Source: DASQZK01 sp963764345 (GTDB taxonomy: Bacteria > Bacteroidota > Bacteroidia > Bacteroidales > GCA-2748055). From it: a DNA stretch of 64,000 nucleotides. The notes beneath the pieces are model-generated. The model was not told the DNA's origin. It saw only the letters and a program-made list of their open reading frames with translations, and did no database searches. Each line of letters starts with the position of its first letter. Position 1 is the stretch's first letter. The stretch covers positions 62,001-126,000 of the forward strand of contig CAVXSF010000032.1 of NCBI GenBank assembly GCA_963764345.1. The letters run 5' to 3'. A program made the position numbers and the translations under genes. Below, in pieces: positions 16,924-26,056 of the stretch.

Positions 16924-19827
16924 TTATTCAGAATCAATCTCAACAGGAAGGGTAAAATGAAACTTCGCACCTCTGCCGGGAAAGCCTTCAGCCCACACTT
17001 TACCTCCGTGACGGTGGACAATTCTCTGGACGAGAGCAAGCCCGATACCACTGCCTTCAAATTCATCGGGGGTATGCAATCTCTGAAAGACCTTGAACAT
17101 CTTTTCTTCAAATTTCTGTTCAAATCCAATCCCGTTATCTTCTACAGTGAAGATCCAGTAATTTCCTTCGGTTTCCCCCTTTACTTTTATAACCGGTGAT
17201 TCTTTCTTAGAGGTGAACTTGACCGCATTGGAAATCAGGTTGATAAAAATCTGTCTTATCAATGCTTCATCGGCTCTGATCACGGGCAGCGTACCAGTTT
17301 TCAGCGTACACCCGTTTTCTGTTTCCAAACCGGTTAGTTCCTCCCAAACCGATCTGACTAAAACTGAGGTGTCAACACCGGTGACCTGAAGGCTTTTACG
17401 CCCAAGCCTTGAAAAACGTAACAGGTCGTTAATCAGGCGTACCATGTTATCGGCATTCTCAGTAACATGATTCAGATACCTCAGAGGCTTTTCTTCCAGG
17501 CGTTCGCCGATTTCGGTCTTTAAAAGTGCTGAAAATCCTTTAATGGCTCTTAACGGAGCTTTCAGATCATGTGAAACGGAGTAAGAAAAGGCTTCCAGCT
17601 CTTTGTTTGTCCGGTCCAGCTCCATCGTTCTCCTGATCACTTTCTCTTCAAGTTGCTGATTGAGTTCCAGGATTTCCAACCTGGCCTTCGAGAGCTCTGT
17701 CACATCGAGAATGGTGACTAATACTCTGGACAGATCGGCCTCATGACCGGGCATAACGTACCAGCTGATCGAGAGGGTTTTGAGCTGACCGCCGATCCTG
17801 ATTTCCTTTGCATTATTTTCAATATATGACTCTCCGGCCCTAAGCCGTACGATCAGGTCAACAAGACTGTCATAATCATCTTCAATGAAAACCTTGTCGG
17901 GAGATTTCAGGAGTTTTTCCCTGCTGGTCTCTCCATACAGTTGAACCGAAGCTCGATTGAGGTCGATGATCCGGATCCGCCGTATCATTTCCTTAATCCG
18001 TGATTTGTCCTGCAGAAGAAAATTTCGCAGGTCAATCGCCGGCGGCAGGGGAAGTTCTTCAAGGTATTTTACAGCGTCGGAGTAATCATCTTCCCATAAG
18101 GAAAGCGGCATACTCTCAAAGAGAGATTTGTACCGCTGCTCGCTGATCCGGAGTGATTCCAGGATACTGATCCTTTCCGTGATGTCAATGATCAGTCCTT
18201 CAATGCCAGAACACACCCCCTCATCGGTATAATATCCCTTCCCCTTCTCCGACACCCATTTTAATGCACCATCCCTTGTTCTCAAACGGTACTGCAGTTC
18301 ATAAGGATCACCGCGCTTAACAGCTGTCTGAATGGTCGACCATATATATTCACCGAACCGTTCTTCAACAAGACTGCTGAAATCAATGTGTTCCTGTGTA
18401 AATTCCGATGGCAGGTAACCGGTCAGCGCAAAGGAACCTTCGCTGACGAACAGCATTGTCCGGTTCACGTTATTTCGTGACTGAAAAATCATGCCCTGGA
18501 GATTCTGCACCAGGGTATCTAACCGGCGTTCACTTTCAACAATTCTGCCGGTCATCTGCTTTTGTTGAGTAATATCCGATAATCCGATCAGAAGCTTGTC
18601 CTCAAGAAGGGTCATGATAAAAAGAACATCTTTCTTTCGTCCGTCTTTGGCTGTTATCCTGAATTCCTCTTCAACGGTTTCTGATTCATTCAAATTTGCA
18701 GTCGATTCTTCCCATCTCTTCTTTGCCTTCATCCGGTATTCGGGATCAACAAAGACTTTATCGAACCATTCGTCCGGACCAGTGAAATCCCCGATTCTAT
18801 ACCCTGTAAGGTTTGCAAACTTACTGTTAACGTAACCTCCGCCCTGTTTTATGTCGATAATCGCCAGGGCAACAGGCATATTTTCAATGATGGCACTTAA
18901 ATTCGATTCGCTCTTCGAGAGGAACTGTATCAATCCGATTCTCTCACGAAAAAACGCATGTGTCAGATAGATGACCGGGATGAGTATGGTCAGAAATCCT
19001 TGCAGTATAAGGCCTGGTAACTCAAGAATCCGGCTGAATTCATAGTTGGTCCGCATCATAAAGAGGATCGTCAGTAAGATCAGGGTGCCCGAAACGACGA
19101 GGGTGGTTATCTTACTGTCAAACCGGATTGCAAGCCATATGTAAAGCGGGGCGAGAAAATACCCCAGCATGAAATTCACGAGGGGGGATCCAAAATTCTC
19201 GGAAGATACGAGGAATATATAGGGTACCAATATCACGAGAAGGATGCACAGTTCCAGGATACTGGTCTTTGTCATTTCAAATCCCCCCTGAGTCGACCAG
19301 GTAATTATGAATGGGATAAAGAGTAGTACACTGACAGCCCCTGCCAGACACCAGATCAAAAAGCTAATCAAGAAAGTCGGCCCGGCAACGGTAAAAATTT
19401 CCGGGACGGTCAAAAAAAGTGCATTGATCAGGGAGGGTAGCAGGACCACAAAAAGCAGGAAGGACAAAAAGCTGGAAACAGTGAATAATGTTCTGTCGTT
19501 TACCGTGTATGTTTTCCGCAGGTAAAGTCCCCCCGAAATAGCAGCAACAGAAGATCCGGCGGCAACAATAAATGCAGTTGTGATCCGTGCTGTCCCGATG
19601 AAATTATAATACGGGACACCGGCAAACACCAGCAGGAACGCAGCGGCAAATACGGGAATGGCTGCCTCCCTGCCTAAATAGTATACAGCCAGAATGCCGA
19701 CGGCCAGGGATGGTAATAATATAATGAATTCACTGTGGCTGAGTGTTATCAGCCTGTCTGTGTATCCAAATACAAGACAGAGCAGGAAGACCGTGATCAT
19801 CCTGAGGGCAACAATTCCCCACTTCAT
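16924..19827 (-). CDS. Membrane sensor histidine kinase, MASE1-like membrane domain with three PAS domains
   Basis: A 967-residue kinase. About residues 1-300 form eight or more hydrophobic helices, resembling a MASE1-type integral membrane sensor. PAS domains follow at about 315-430, 435-555 and 560-715 (the third has an unusual insert after SLWEDDYSDA). A coiled linker leads to HisKA with His753 in FSYSVSHDLKAPLRAIKGFS, the phytochrome-like subtype, and HATPase_c with VEDNGIGF and GSGIGLALVQRIV. There is no receiver domain, so it needs a partner; the hybrid protein encoded next downstream begins with one. The start ATG 19827 is clear. The signal is unknown. Confidence 0.93.
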   Translation of the reverse strand: MKWGIVALRMITVFLLCLVFGYTDRLITLSHSEFIILLPSLAVGILAVYYLGREAAIPVFAAAFLLVFAGVPYYNFIGTARITTAFIVAAGSSVAAISGGLYLRKTYTVNDRTLFTVSSFLSFLLFVVLLPSLINALFLTVPEIFTVAGPTFLISFLIWCLAGAVSVLLFIPFIITWSTQGGFEMTKTSILELCILLVILVPYIFLVSSENFGSPLVNFMLGYFLAPLYIWLAIRFDSKITTLVVSGTLILLTILFMMRTNYEFSRILELPGLILQGFLTILIPVIYLTHAFFRERIGLIQFLSKSESNLSAIIENMPVALAIIDIKQGGGYVNSKFANLTGYRIGDFTGPDEWFDKVFVDPEYRMKAKKRWEESTANLNESETVEEEFRITAKDGRKKDVLFIMTLLEDKLLIGLSDITQQKQMTGRIVESERRLDTLVQNLQGMIFQSRNNVNRTMLFVSEGSFALTGYLPSEFTQEHIDFSSLVEERFGEYIWSTIQTAVKRGDPYELQYRLRTRDGALKWVSEKGKGYYTDEGVCSGIEGLIIDITERISILESLRISEQRYKSLFESMPLSLWEDDYSDAVKYLEELPLPPAIDLRNFLLQDKSRIKEMIRRIRIIDLNRASVQLYGETSREKLLKSPDKVFIEDDYDSLVDLIVRLRAGESYIENNAKEIRIGGQLKTLSISWYVMPGHEADLSRVLVTILDVTELSKARLEILELNQQLEEKVIRRTMELDRTNKELEAFSYSVSHDLKAPLRAIKGFSALLKTEIGERLEEKPLRYLNHVTENADNMVRLINDLLRFSRLGRKSLQVTGVDTSVLVRSVWEELTGLETENGCTLKTGTLPVIRADEALIRQIFINLISNAVKFTSKKESPVIKVKGETEGNYWIFTVEDNGIGFEQKFEEKMFKVFQRLHTPDEFEGSGIGLALVQRIVHRHGGKVWAEGFPGRGAKFHFTLPVEIDSE

Positions 19828-19988
19828 AGGAGTTAGCAGGTTTGGTTGTGTAGCCGGTTGATTTTATCAGAAATATAAGTATTTTGAAATTAATCCGTGA
19901 AAAAATCCGGTAAAATCCGCTAACAGGCATTTGCGTTCTCCTATTATTGTGGTGCCCGCACTAAGTAGTTTCACGGGCAATGTTCCTG

Positions 19989-22409
19989 TCAAAAACGCAC
20001 TCTAACTCCGCCCATGACATGAATTCCGGCTTGTGGGAAATAACCATCGAGCACACCTTCCTCTCCTTCGCTAACATAGCGGTATACCCAGGCATTCGTT
20101 ATATATTGGGTGTTGAAAAGATTTGCAATCATAAAATTAAGGCTCAGGTCTTTAGTCCATTTCGTATCGAATGACCATGAAAACCTCAGATCATTCACAA
20201 AATATTGGTCAAGTTTCCTGAGTTCCGAATTTGTATTGTCTATGTATTGCTTGCTCACATAATGGGACTGAAGCTGTACGTCGAGCTTCCGCAGGAAGGT
20301 ATAGCTTATCAGGCTGGATCCGATCCATGACGGTGAGAACGCGATATCAGTTGTGCCAAGTTTCTGGCTGTACTGATATGGCTGATTTACCGGATCGCTC
20401 CAGTAATCCCAGTTATCTACATAGGCTACCATGTCCAGAATTTTATTCCTGCTGAGGGTCAGGCTGGCGTCCCAGGAGAAGTTCCTTCCGAATCTCAATC
20501 CTGTTATAAACTCTATACCTGCCCGGTAACTATGGTCAACATTGGTCATGACAGCCGACCCCACATCATTGATCTCCCCGGTAAGGACAAGCTGGTTCCG
20601 GTAATTCATGAAGTACAGGTTAGCTCCAGCCCTGAGCCATGAAGCATTAATGTTATAGCCTGCTTCGTAGTCGAACAACGTCTCGGGACGGGGGACAGGA
20701 TGGTTCGGATCGGCATCCACAAAATTATCCCTGTTTGGTTCACGGTTGGCCACAGCAAATGAAACGTAAATCCTCTGCCTTGAATCGGGCTGGAAATTTA
20801 TGCCTGCTTTTGGATTCCAGAACACATAGTTGTGGTTCTGGGTGATTGAGATAAGCTCATTATCATCCCCTCTTATGGCGTAAGCGATGCCTCTTACCTG
20901 CATGTCACCATACAGGCTGACCTGGTCGGAAAGGGCAAAATTCAGTTTGGAATAGAGATTATAATCCTGCTTTTTTCCCGTGTTGTTGTACCATTTGTGC
21001 CTGATCTCCGAATTACCGGCGAAACGGGCCCAGATCACGGTACCATAATGCCCGCCGATGTAATTGTTTCCGCCACCTCCGAAGATCAGACTTAGACGGT
21101 TGTGTTTATAATTAAAGGAGAAAATCATCCCGTAGAAATCATTATCCAGCCATTTCCGGCGTATCAGATCTGTCGAGGTAATGGTGTCGCTGCCGACAAT
21201 CACCGGATTAAGCAGGTATGCGGCAAGATCCTGATCTTCTTTGTATTCTTCGTAATAGCCGGCCCCTTTTGTATAATGCAATCCGGCATTGAACGTGATG
21301 TACTTCGACAGATCACGGGAATAGTGAAGCTGGTAATGATCCTGCCGGTAGTTGTCCGTCTGATTGTCATAATACCTCACGCTGCCGTCATCCGCGGTGT
21401 ACTGCCCAATGCCGTTATAAGTCCGGTCGGTCTTCAGAAGATAACCCGGCACACCGTCCCAGGCCTGGTAGGTTTTCTCATTCCCTGAAAATATGTCCAG
21501 TTTCAGCAGACTTTTGGGTGAATAATATGCCGAAGAAAAAAAGAAAGATTTTAATCCGGAGGATGCCCGGTCGATATAGCCGTCAGAGCGGATATCTGAC
21601 AATCTGAGGTCAAAACTGAATTTGTCATTCAACAACCCGGATCCCACGCTGACCGAATTTTTAAGTGTATTATAAGATCCGTAATACGAATTGACTTCGC
21701 CATAGGCAGAGGTGTTGAGAGCGGTAGTCTCAAAATTCATGCTGGCTCCGAAAGCAGCTGCACCATTGGTGGAAGTGCCCACACCCCGCTGCACCTGGAC
21801 ATTTTCTACCGACCCTGCAAAATCAGGCAGATCAACGAAATAAACCCCATGCGACTCAGCGTCGTTCAGTGGAATGCCATTGATCGTCACGTTGATACGG
21901 TTGAGATCCGTACCCCTGATGCGGAAACCCGTATACCCTACCCCTGCACCGGCATCCGAGGTGGTAACCACTGATGGTGTGAAGGATAAAAGATAAGGTA
22001 TATCCCTCCCGAAATCCTGCTTCCTGATCTCCTCCTTCGTCACCATGGACGAGGCAACGGGATCCTTTTCCCCTGCCCTCACAGCCCTGACAATGACTTC
22101 CTCCCCCATAACCGGTGAAGGGTGAAGGATAAAATGAATATTCAGATTTTTATCCAGATCGACCGTGGTATCAATTTTCATATAACCGATATATGAAATA
22201 CGAAGGTGGTACGTGCCGGAATCAACTTTTCTGAAACTGAAATTACCCTCGACATCGGTCACAGCACCAAGAAACCGTTCTTTGAAAACCACATTTGCCC
22301 CGGTAAGAGGTCCCCCATTTTCATCCGTTACATTTCCTGAAAATATATATTGCGCGGATACCTGCATGGATGCGAAGAACCATACAAGCATAATACATGC
22401 TCGTAACAT
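19989..22409 (-). CDS. TonB-dependent outer-membrane receptor, predicted thiamin uptake
   Basis: An 806-residue outer-membrane receptor. Signal peptide (1-20, ending QVSAQ), a carboxypeptidase-regulatory-like domain (about 21-105; GNVTDENGGPLTGANV), plug domain (about 115-225; GFRIRGTDLNRINVTINGIP) and a 22-strand type barrel ending in an aromatic residue (VRVRF). It imports a ligand with energy from TonB-ExbBD. A TPP riboswitch in its leader (22445-22545) says that it is repressed when thiamin pyrophosphate is plentiful, so thiamin or a thiamin precursor is the predicted substrate; this matches the known TPP-controlled TonB receptors of Bacteroidota. No SusD-like partner and no inner-membrane transporter or thi gene is adjacent. 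Confidence 0.92.
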   Translation of the reverse strand: MLRACIMLVWFFASMQVSAQYIFSGNVTDENGGPLTGANVVFKERFLGAVTDVEGNFSFRKVDSGTYHLRISYIGYMKIDTTVDLDKNLNIHFILHPSPVMGEEVIVRAVRAGEKDPVASSMVTKEEIRKQDFGRDIPYLLSFTPSVVTTSDAGAGVGYTGFRIRGTDLNRINVTINGIPLNDAESHGVYFVDLPDFAGSVENVQVQRGVGTSTNGAAAFGASMNFETTALNTSAYGEVNSYYGSYNTLKNSVSVGSGLLNDKFSFDLRLSDIRSDGYIDRASSGLKSFFFSSAYYSPKSLLKLDIFSGNEKTYQAWDGVPGYLLKTDRTYNGIGQYTADDGSVRYYDNQTDNYRQDHYQLHYSRDLSKYITFNAGLHYTKGAGYYEEYKEDQDLAAYLLNPVIVGSDTITSTDLIRRKWLDNDFYGMIFSFNYKHNRLSLIFGGGGNNYIGGHYGTVIWARFAGNSEIRHKWYNNTGKKQDYNLYSKLNFALSDQVSLYGDMQVRGIAYAIRGDDNELISITQNHNYVFWNPKAGINFQPDSRQRIYVSFAVANREPNRDNFVDADPNHPVPRPETLFDYEAGYNINASWLRAGANLYFMNYRNQLVLTGEINDVGSAVMTNVDHSYRAGIEFITGLRFGRNFSWDASLTLSRNKILDMVAYVDNWDYWSDPVNQPYQYSQKLGTTDIAFSPSWIGSSLISYTFLRKLDVQLQSHYVSKQYIDNTNSELRKLDQYFVNDLRFSWSFDTKWTKDLSLNFMIANLFNTQYITNAWVYRYVSEGEEGVLDGYFPQAGIHVMGGVRVRF

Positions 22410-22444
22410 AGTATTAAAATATTAAGAGGAATGTTTCACTTTAG

Positions 22445-22545
22445 CTTTCTCATTATTTCCCTTCGCCGGCATTACCCGGATCAGGTCCTAAGGGTATGAT
22501 CTCAGCCCGAATTATTAAGGCACCCCCTTAGAGAGTAAGTTCAAC
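22445..22545 (-). promoter_or_regulatory. TPP riboswitch (THI element)
   Basis: Read on the minus strand the leader contains, in order, GGGGGTGCC, GGGCTGAGA, ACCCTTAGGACCTGATC, GGGTAATGCCGGCGAAGGGA: these are the conserved blocks of the thiamin pyrophosphate riboswitch (pyrimidine-binding CUGAGA and the diphosphate-binding ACCUGAU...GUAAUGCCGGCG core). It ends about 35 nt before the ATG of the TonB receptor, so it most likely hides the ribosome binding site when TPP binds. The outer ends of P1 are approximate. Confidence 0.96.
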
Positions 22546-22728
22546 AGTACATGGACAAAGATAGAAAAGGGAAATGAAAGTGCAAACGGATGAACCGGAA
22601 TTTTGGGTGAAAGACGATGTACATCGACAGTAGCAGCTGACGCCGTAAAAGAAAAAAAAGGCATACCGCACCTAGGCAGTATACCTGTTTCTATCTAAAA
22701 GTTTCGCTTAAATTATTCCCGCAAGAGA

Positions 22729-23086
22729 TTATTCAACATTCAGCACATCCTTAATCGCCTTTTGAAATGTCTCTTTGGGCAGGGCTCCCATAGCCATCTG
22801 GGGCTGACCATCGGCAGGTACGAATAAAAGTGAAGGTATACTCTGAACTGCCGAAGATAGCTGCCAGCTCTCTTTCGCTTTCTGTATCAACCTTATAAAT
22901 ATTTAGTTTCCCTTTGTATTCCTCCGACAACTCCTCAAGGAGCGGTGCCACCATTTTGCACGGCATACACCAATCGGCATAAAAATCTATAAGGCAGGGC
23001 TTTTCACCTTCAAACTTCCATTCTTTGTTTTCAGCGTAATTAAAAACTTTTTCTTTGAATGTCTCGGCAGTTAAATGTTCAATCAT
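22729..23086 (-). CDS. Thioredoxin, frameshifted
   Basis: Small cytoplasmic dithiol-disulfide protein that reduces target proteins. From ATG 23086 the reading frame gives the thioredoxin fold with active site DWCMPCK (Cys40, Cys43) and continues to LAAIFG. There one base too many (near 22849) throws it out of frame. The next frame continues exactly as expected, VQSIPSLLFVPADGQPQMAM (with the cis-proline of the family) to the stop at 22729. With the extra base removed the protein is about 118 residues, normal for thioredoxin. Either a sequencing error or a recent mutation; the whole coding sequence is otherwise intact. Confidence 0.9.
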
Positions 23087-23250
23087 CACTGGAATGTTTA
23101 ATTAACAATTATCAAAATGTTTTCATATTTAAAGATACATTTTAAGAACTCAATTCTCGTACCATATAGTATATTTTGCCTTCTAATTCACGAATCATTC
23201 AAATAATTGTAATTTTGTCATTGTTTTTGTCAAAATTGTCATATCTACAT

Positions 23251-24708
23251 ATGCAGAAATGTCTTAATGATAAAATTTTCAAATTGATAAGCGACACTGC
23301 CGAAGAAGAGGGGGTCCGGGTTTATGTGATAGGCGGGTTTGTCAGGGATTGCATTCTCGGACATCCTTCCAAGGATATTGATATTGTGGTGGTCGGAAGC
23401 GGAATCGAATTTGCAAAAAAAGTGGCGCTGAAACTGGGCCGTGTCAAGGTAAGTTATTTCAAGAACTTTGGTACGGCCATGCTGCGGTACCGGGGGCTGG
23501 ACATTGAATTTGTCGGAGCCCGCAAGGAATCATACCGGAGAGAATCGCGTAAACCGGTGGTTGAGGAAGGAAGCCTGGAAGAGGATCAAAAAAGGAGGGA
23601 TTTCACAATCAATGCACTGGCAATCGGTCTGAACCGCGACAATTTTGGTGAACTGACCGATCCTTTCGACGGCCTTGCTGATCTTAAGAACAAGGTGATC
23701 CGGACGCCTCTGGATCCGGATGTAACTTTTTCCGACGATCCTCTCAGGATGTTAAGGGCTATCCGTTTTGCTGTAAGACTCGGGTTTAAGATCAGTAAAG
23801 ACACTTTTGAAGCGATCGGGAGGAACTGCGAAAGAATACGGATCGTTTCACCCGAGCGGATTACCGACGAACTGAATAAAATCATCGGGACTTCAAAACC
23901 ATCCTCCGGTTTTGTGATGCTGGATGCCTCCGGACTTCTTGAAATTATTTTTCCTGAATTACATGAGCTCAAAGGTGTTGAAGTCAAAAAAGGCAGAAAA
24001 CACAAGGATAACTTTTATCATACGATCAGGGTGCTTGACAATGTAGCTTCAAAGAGTGATGACCTTTGGCTGCGCTGGGCGGCCATTCTTCATGACATAG
24101 CCAAACCTGCCACGAAGAAATACGATCCTGAAAGCGGGTGGACGTTTCATGGCCACGATTACCTTGGATCAAAAATGATCCCGGTCATCTTCCGGAAACT
24201 CAGACTCCCCATGAATGAGAAAATGAAATATGTACAGAAACTCGTCCAACTGCACCTCCGCCCTATTGCACTGGTTCAGGACCAGGTGACCGACTCCGCC
24301 ATCCGGAGACTGCTCTTCGAAGCCGGAGGTGATATCGACGACCTGATGACCCTTTGTGAAGCGGACATTACCTCAAAAAATGAAGAAAAAGTCCAGAGGC
24401 ATCTGGAAAATTTTGCCAATGTCAGGATAAAAATGAAGGAGATCGAAGAAAAAGATTCTCTCCGCAACTTTCAGCCTCCTGTTTCAGGCGATGATATCCG
24501 CCAGGCGTTCGGAATTGAGCCGGGGCCCTTGATCGGTATAATAAAGAATGCTATCAGGGAAGCGATCCTGGAAGGTGAAATACCAAACGAACAGGAGGCA
24601 GCCCGGGAATATATGTACAAAAAAGGAGAAGAGCTCGGACTTAAGGCCAGTAAAAATCCCGCCCGAAAGAAAAAAGATACCGGAATAGCAGGGAAGACTT
24701 CGTCATAA
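23251..24708 (+). CDS. cca: CCA tRNA nucleotidyltransferase with HD domain
   Basis: Adds or repairs the 3' CCA of tRNAs without a template. I start at ATG 23251 (MQKCLNDKIF), 485 residues; the upstream in-frame start at 23176 adds a stretch foreign to the family. Landmarks: GGFVRDCILG and KDIDIVVVG (the two catalytic Asp residues), KRRDFTINALAIG, DDPLRMLRAIRFAVRLGF, then an HD phosphohydrolase domain with RWAAILHDIAKP and FHGHD, as in the class II enzymes with HD domain. A Bacteroidota-type -7 box TAATTTTG lies at 23210-23217, but no matching -33 box is clear. It is divergent from the thioredoxin gene. Confidence 0.96.
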   Translation: MQKCLNDKIFKLISDTAEEEGVRVYVIGGFVRDCILGHPSKDIDIVVVGSGIEFAKKVALKLGRVKVSYFKNFGTAMLRYRGLDIEFVGARKESYRRESRKPVVEEGSLEEDQKRRDFTINALAIGLNRDNFGELTDPFDGLADLKNKVIRTPLDPDVTFSDDPLRMLRAIRFAVRLGFKISKDTFEAIGRNCERIRIVSPERITDELNKIIGTSKPSSGFVMLDASGLLEIIFPELHELKGVEVKKGRKHKDNFYHTIRVLDNVASKSDDLWLRWAAILHDIAKPATKKYDPESGWTFHGHDYLGSKMIPVIFRKLRLPMNEKMKYVQKLVQLHLRPIALVQDQVTDSAIRRLLFEAGGDIDDLMTLCEADITSKNEEKVQRHLENFANVRIKMKEIEEKDSLRNFQPPVSGDDIRQAFGIEPGPLIGIIKNAIREAILEGEIPNEQEAAREYMYKKGEELGLKASKNPARKKKDTGIAGKTSS

Positions 24709-24893
24709 TATTCTTTCTCCGGCCGAAGTATCTATTTTAACCTGATTCAGATCAGCTCTTCGAGGCTGCATCCCTTAGAAAAACGCGATTCAGGCATGCC
24801 AGTGTTTACGGGGAACAGGTGCACGCAGAAAGCACGATACGGTCAGCTCAATAAAGGAGGTCTTCATCAGTCGTTTCCCAGAATAAAATTTCA

Positions 24894-25931
24894 CTACCTG
24901 GCAAAACGGACCCACAGCATCACCGGCAGATGATCACTCACTCCGCCGTTATAATGCATCCCGTCAAAGGTCCGGAAGGGCTTTACCCCGCCGTACTTTT
25001 CATCGGGCTCAAGAAGAAAACCGGGAGCATATATGACCTCCGACAAACTGTCTGCACATAGTGAGCACTGATCGTTGAAAAAGGCAGTCGAAAGAAAGAA
25101 ATGATCAATCACCTGCCACTGCCCCTGGAAACGGATGGTCCCGTTAACTGAGGCGTCATGCGGAATGAGACGCACCAGGCTTCTGCCCGGTGCATCATCC
25201 TGCTCTGAATGATATTCTGTCAGCAGCGAGATACTCACACTTTCCGGCGTATCGTTAAAGTCACCGGTGCAAATGATGTATGGATCTGCTACATTCTGAA
25301 AAATTGAGTCAGTCAGATGCCTTAATGTTTCAGCCGTTTCTTTTCTGAAGGGTTCGGTATATCCTGTACCACCATATTTAGACGGCCAGTGATTCACGAA
25401 TAGGTGAAGCGTGTCTTGATCATGCCTGAGCACCGCATACAGAATGTCCCTGGTCGGGTGACTTCCCGGGAGGTAGGGCTGGATAAATGCCGTATCCACC
25501 AGTTCAAATAAGGCCGGATCATAAAGGAGTGCTACATCAATGCCTCTCGGGTCGGGAGAATCCCGGTGTACAATGCGGTAACCAAATATTCCGAAGGGTG
25601 AACGGACAAACAGGTCCCTGAGGACCTTCTCATTTTCGATTTCAGCCAGGGCTATAATTCCGGGAGGCCTGTCCCCGCCGGCCGACAGGATGGTTTTCCA
25701 TGCGGAACGGATCTTGAGATAGTACCGGTAGCGGTCCCAGTTCCTCAGACCTTCGGGTGTAAACTCATCATCCAGCGTCAGCGAATCGTTAACGGTATCA
25801 AAACAATTTTCCAGGTTCCAGGAAAATACGGTAAAGCCTTCACCCTGGCTGCCGGCAGGAACATTTTGCCCGTTGGAATGACAACTGCCTAAGAAAACCA
25901 GGAGGAGAATCAAAGGAAAGGATTCTTTCAC
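24894..25931 (-). CDS. Endonuclease/exonuclease/phosphatase (EEP) family lipoprotein
   Basis: A 345-residue exported protein with lipobox LLVFLGSC after a short leader; the start is GTG at 25931. It has the EEP fold signs: FSWNLENCFD, ALAEIENEKVL (metal-binding Glu), VNHWPSKYGG, CTGDFNDTPES (Asp/Asn pair) and SDHLPVMLW (catalytic Asp-His near the C-terminus). Members cleave phosphodiester bonds in DNA, lipids or nucleotides; the substrate here cannot be told. Convergent with cca, with a 185-bp gap in which nothing is seen. Confidence 0.88.
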   Translation of the reverse strand: MKESFPLILLLVFLGSCHSNGQNVPAGSQGEGFTVFSWNLENCFDTVNDSLTLDDEFTPEGLRNWDRYRYYLKIRSAWKTILSAGGDRPPGIIALAEIENEKVLRDLFVRSPFGIFGYRIVHRDSPDPRGIDVALLYDPALFELVDTAFIQPYLPGSHPTRDILYAVLRHDQDTLHLFVNHWPSKYGGTGYTEPFRKETAETLRHLTDSIFQNVADPYIICTGDFNDTPESVSISLLTEYHSEQDDAPGRSLVRLIPHDASVNGTIRFQGQWQVIDHFFLSTAFFNDQCSLCADSLSEVIYAPGFLLEPDEKYGGVKPFRTFDGMHYNGGVSDHLPVMLWVRFAR

Positions 25932-26056
25932 GATAAAGAGTTTTAGGTGATTTACCCTTTATGTGAAAAACCGGGAAAACTCGCATTAATAATTAAGGTT
26001 TTTTTTGAACACCGTAAAAATTCGAAGAAAACAGGAAAAGGCAGGTAGTCTGCCGG

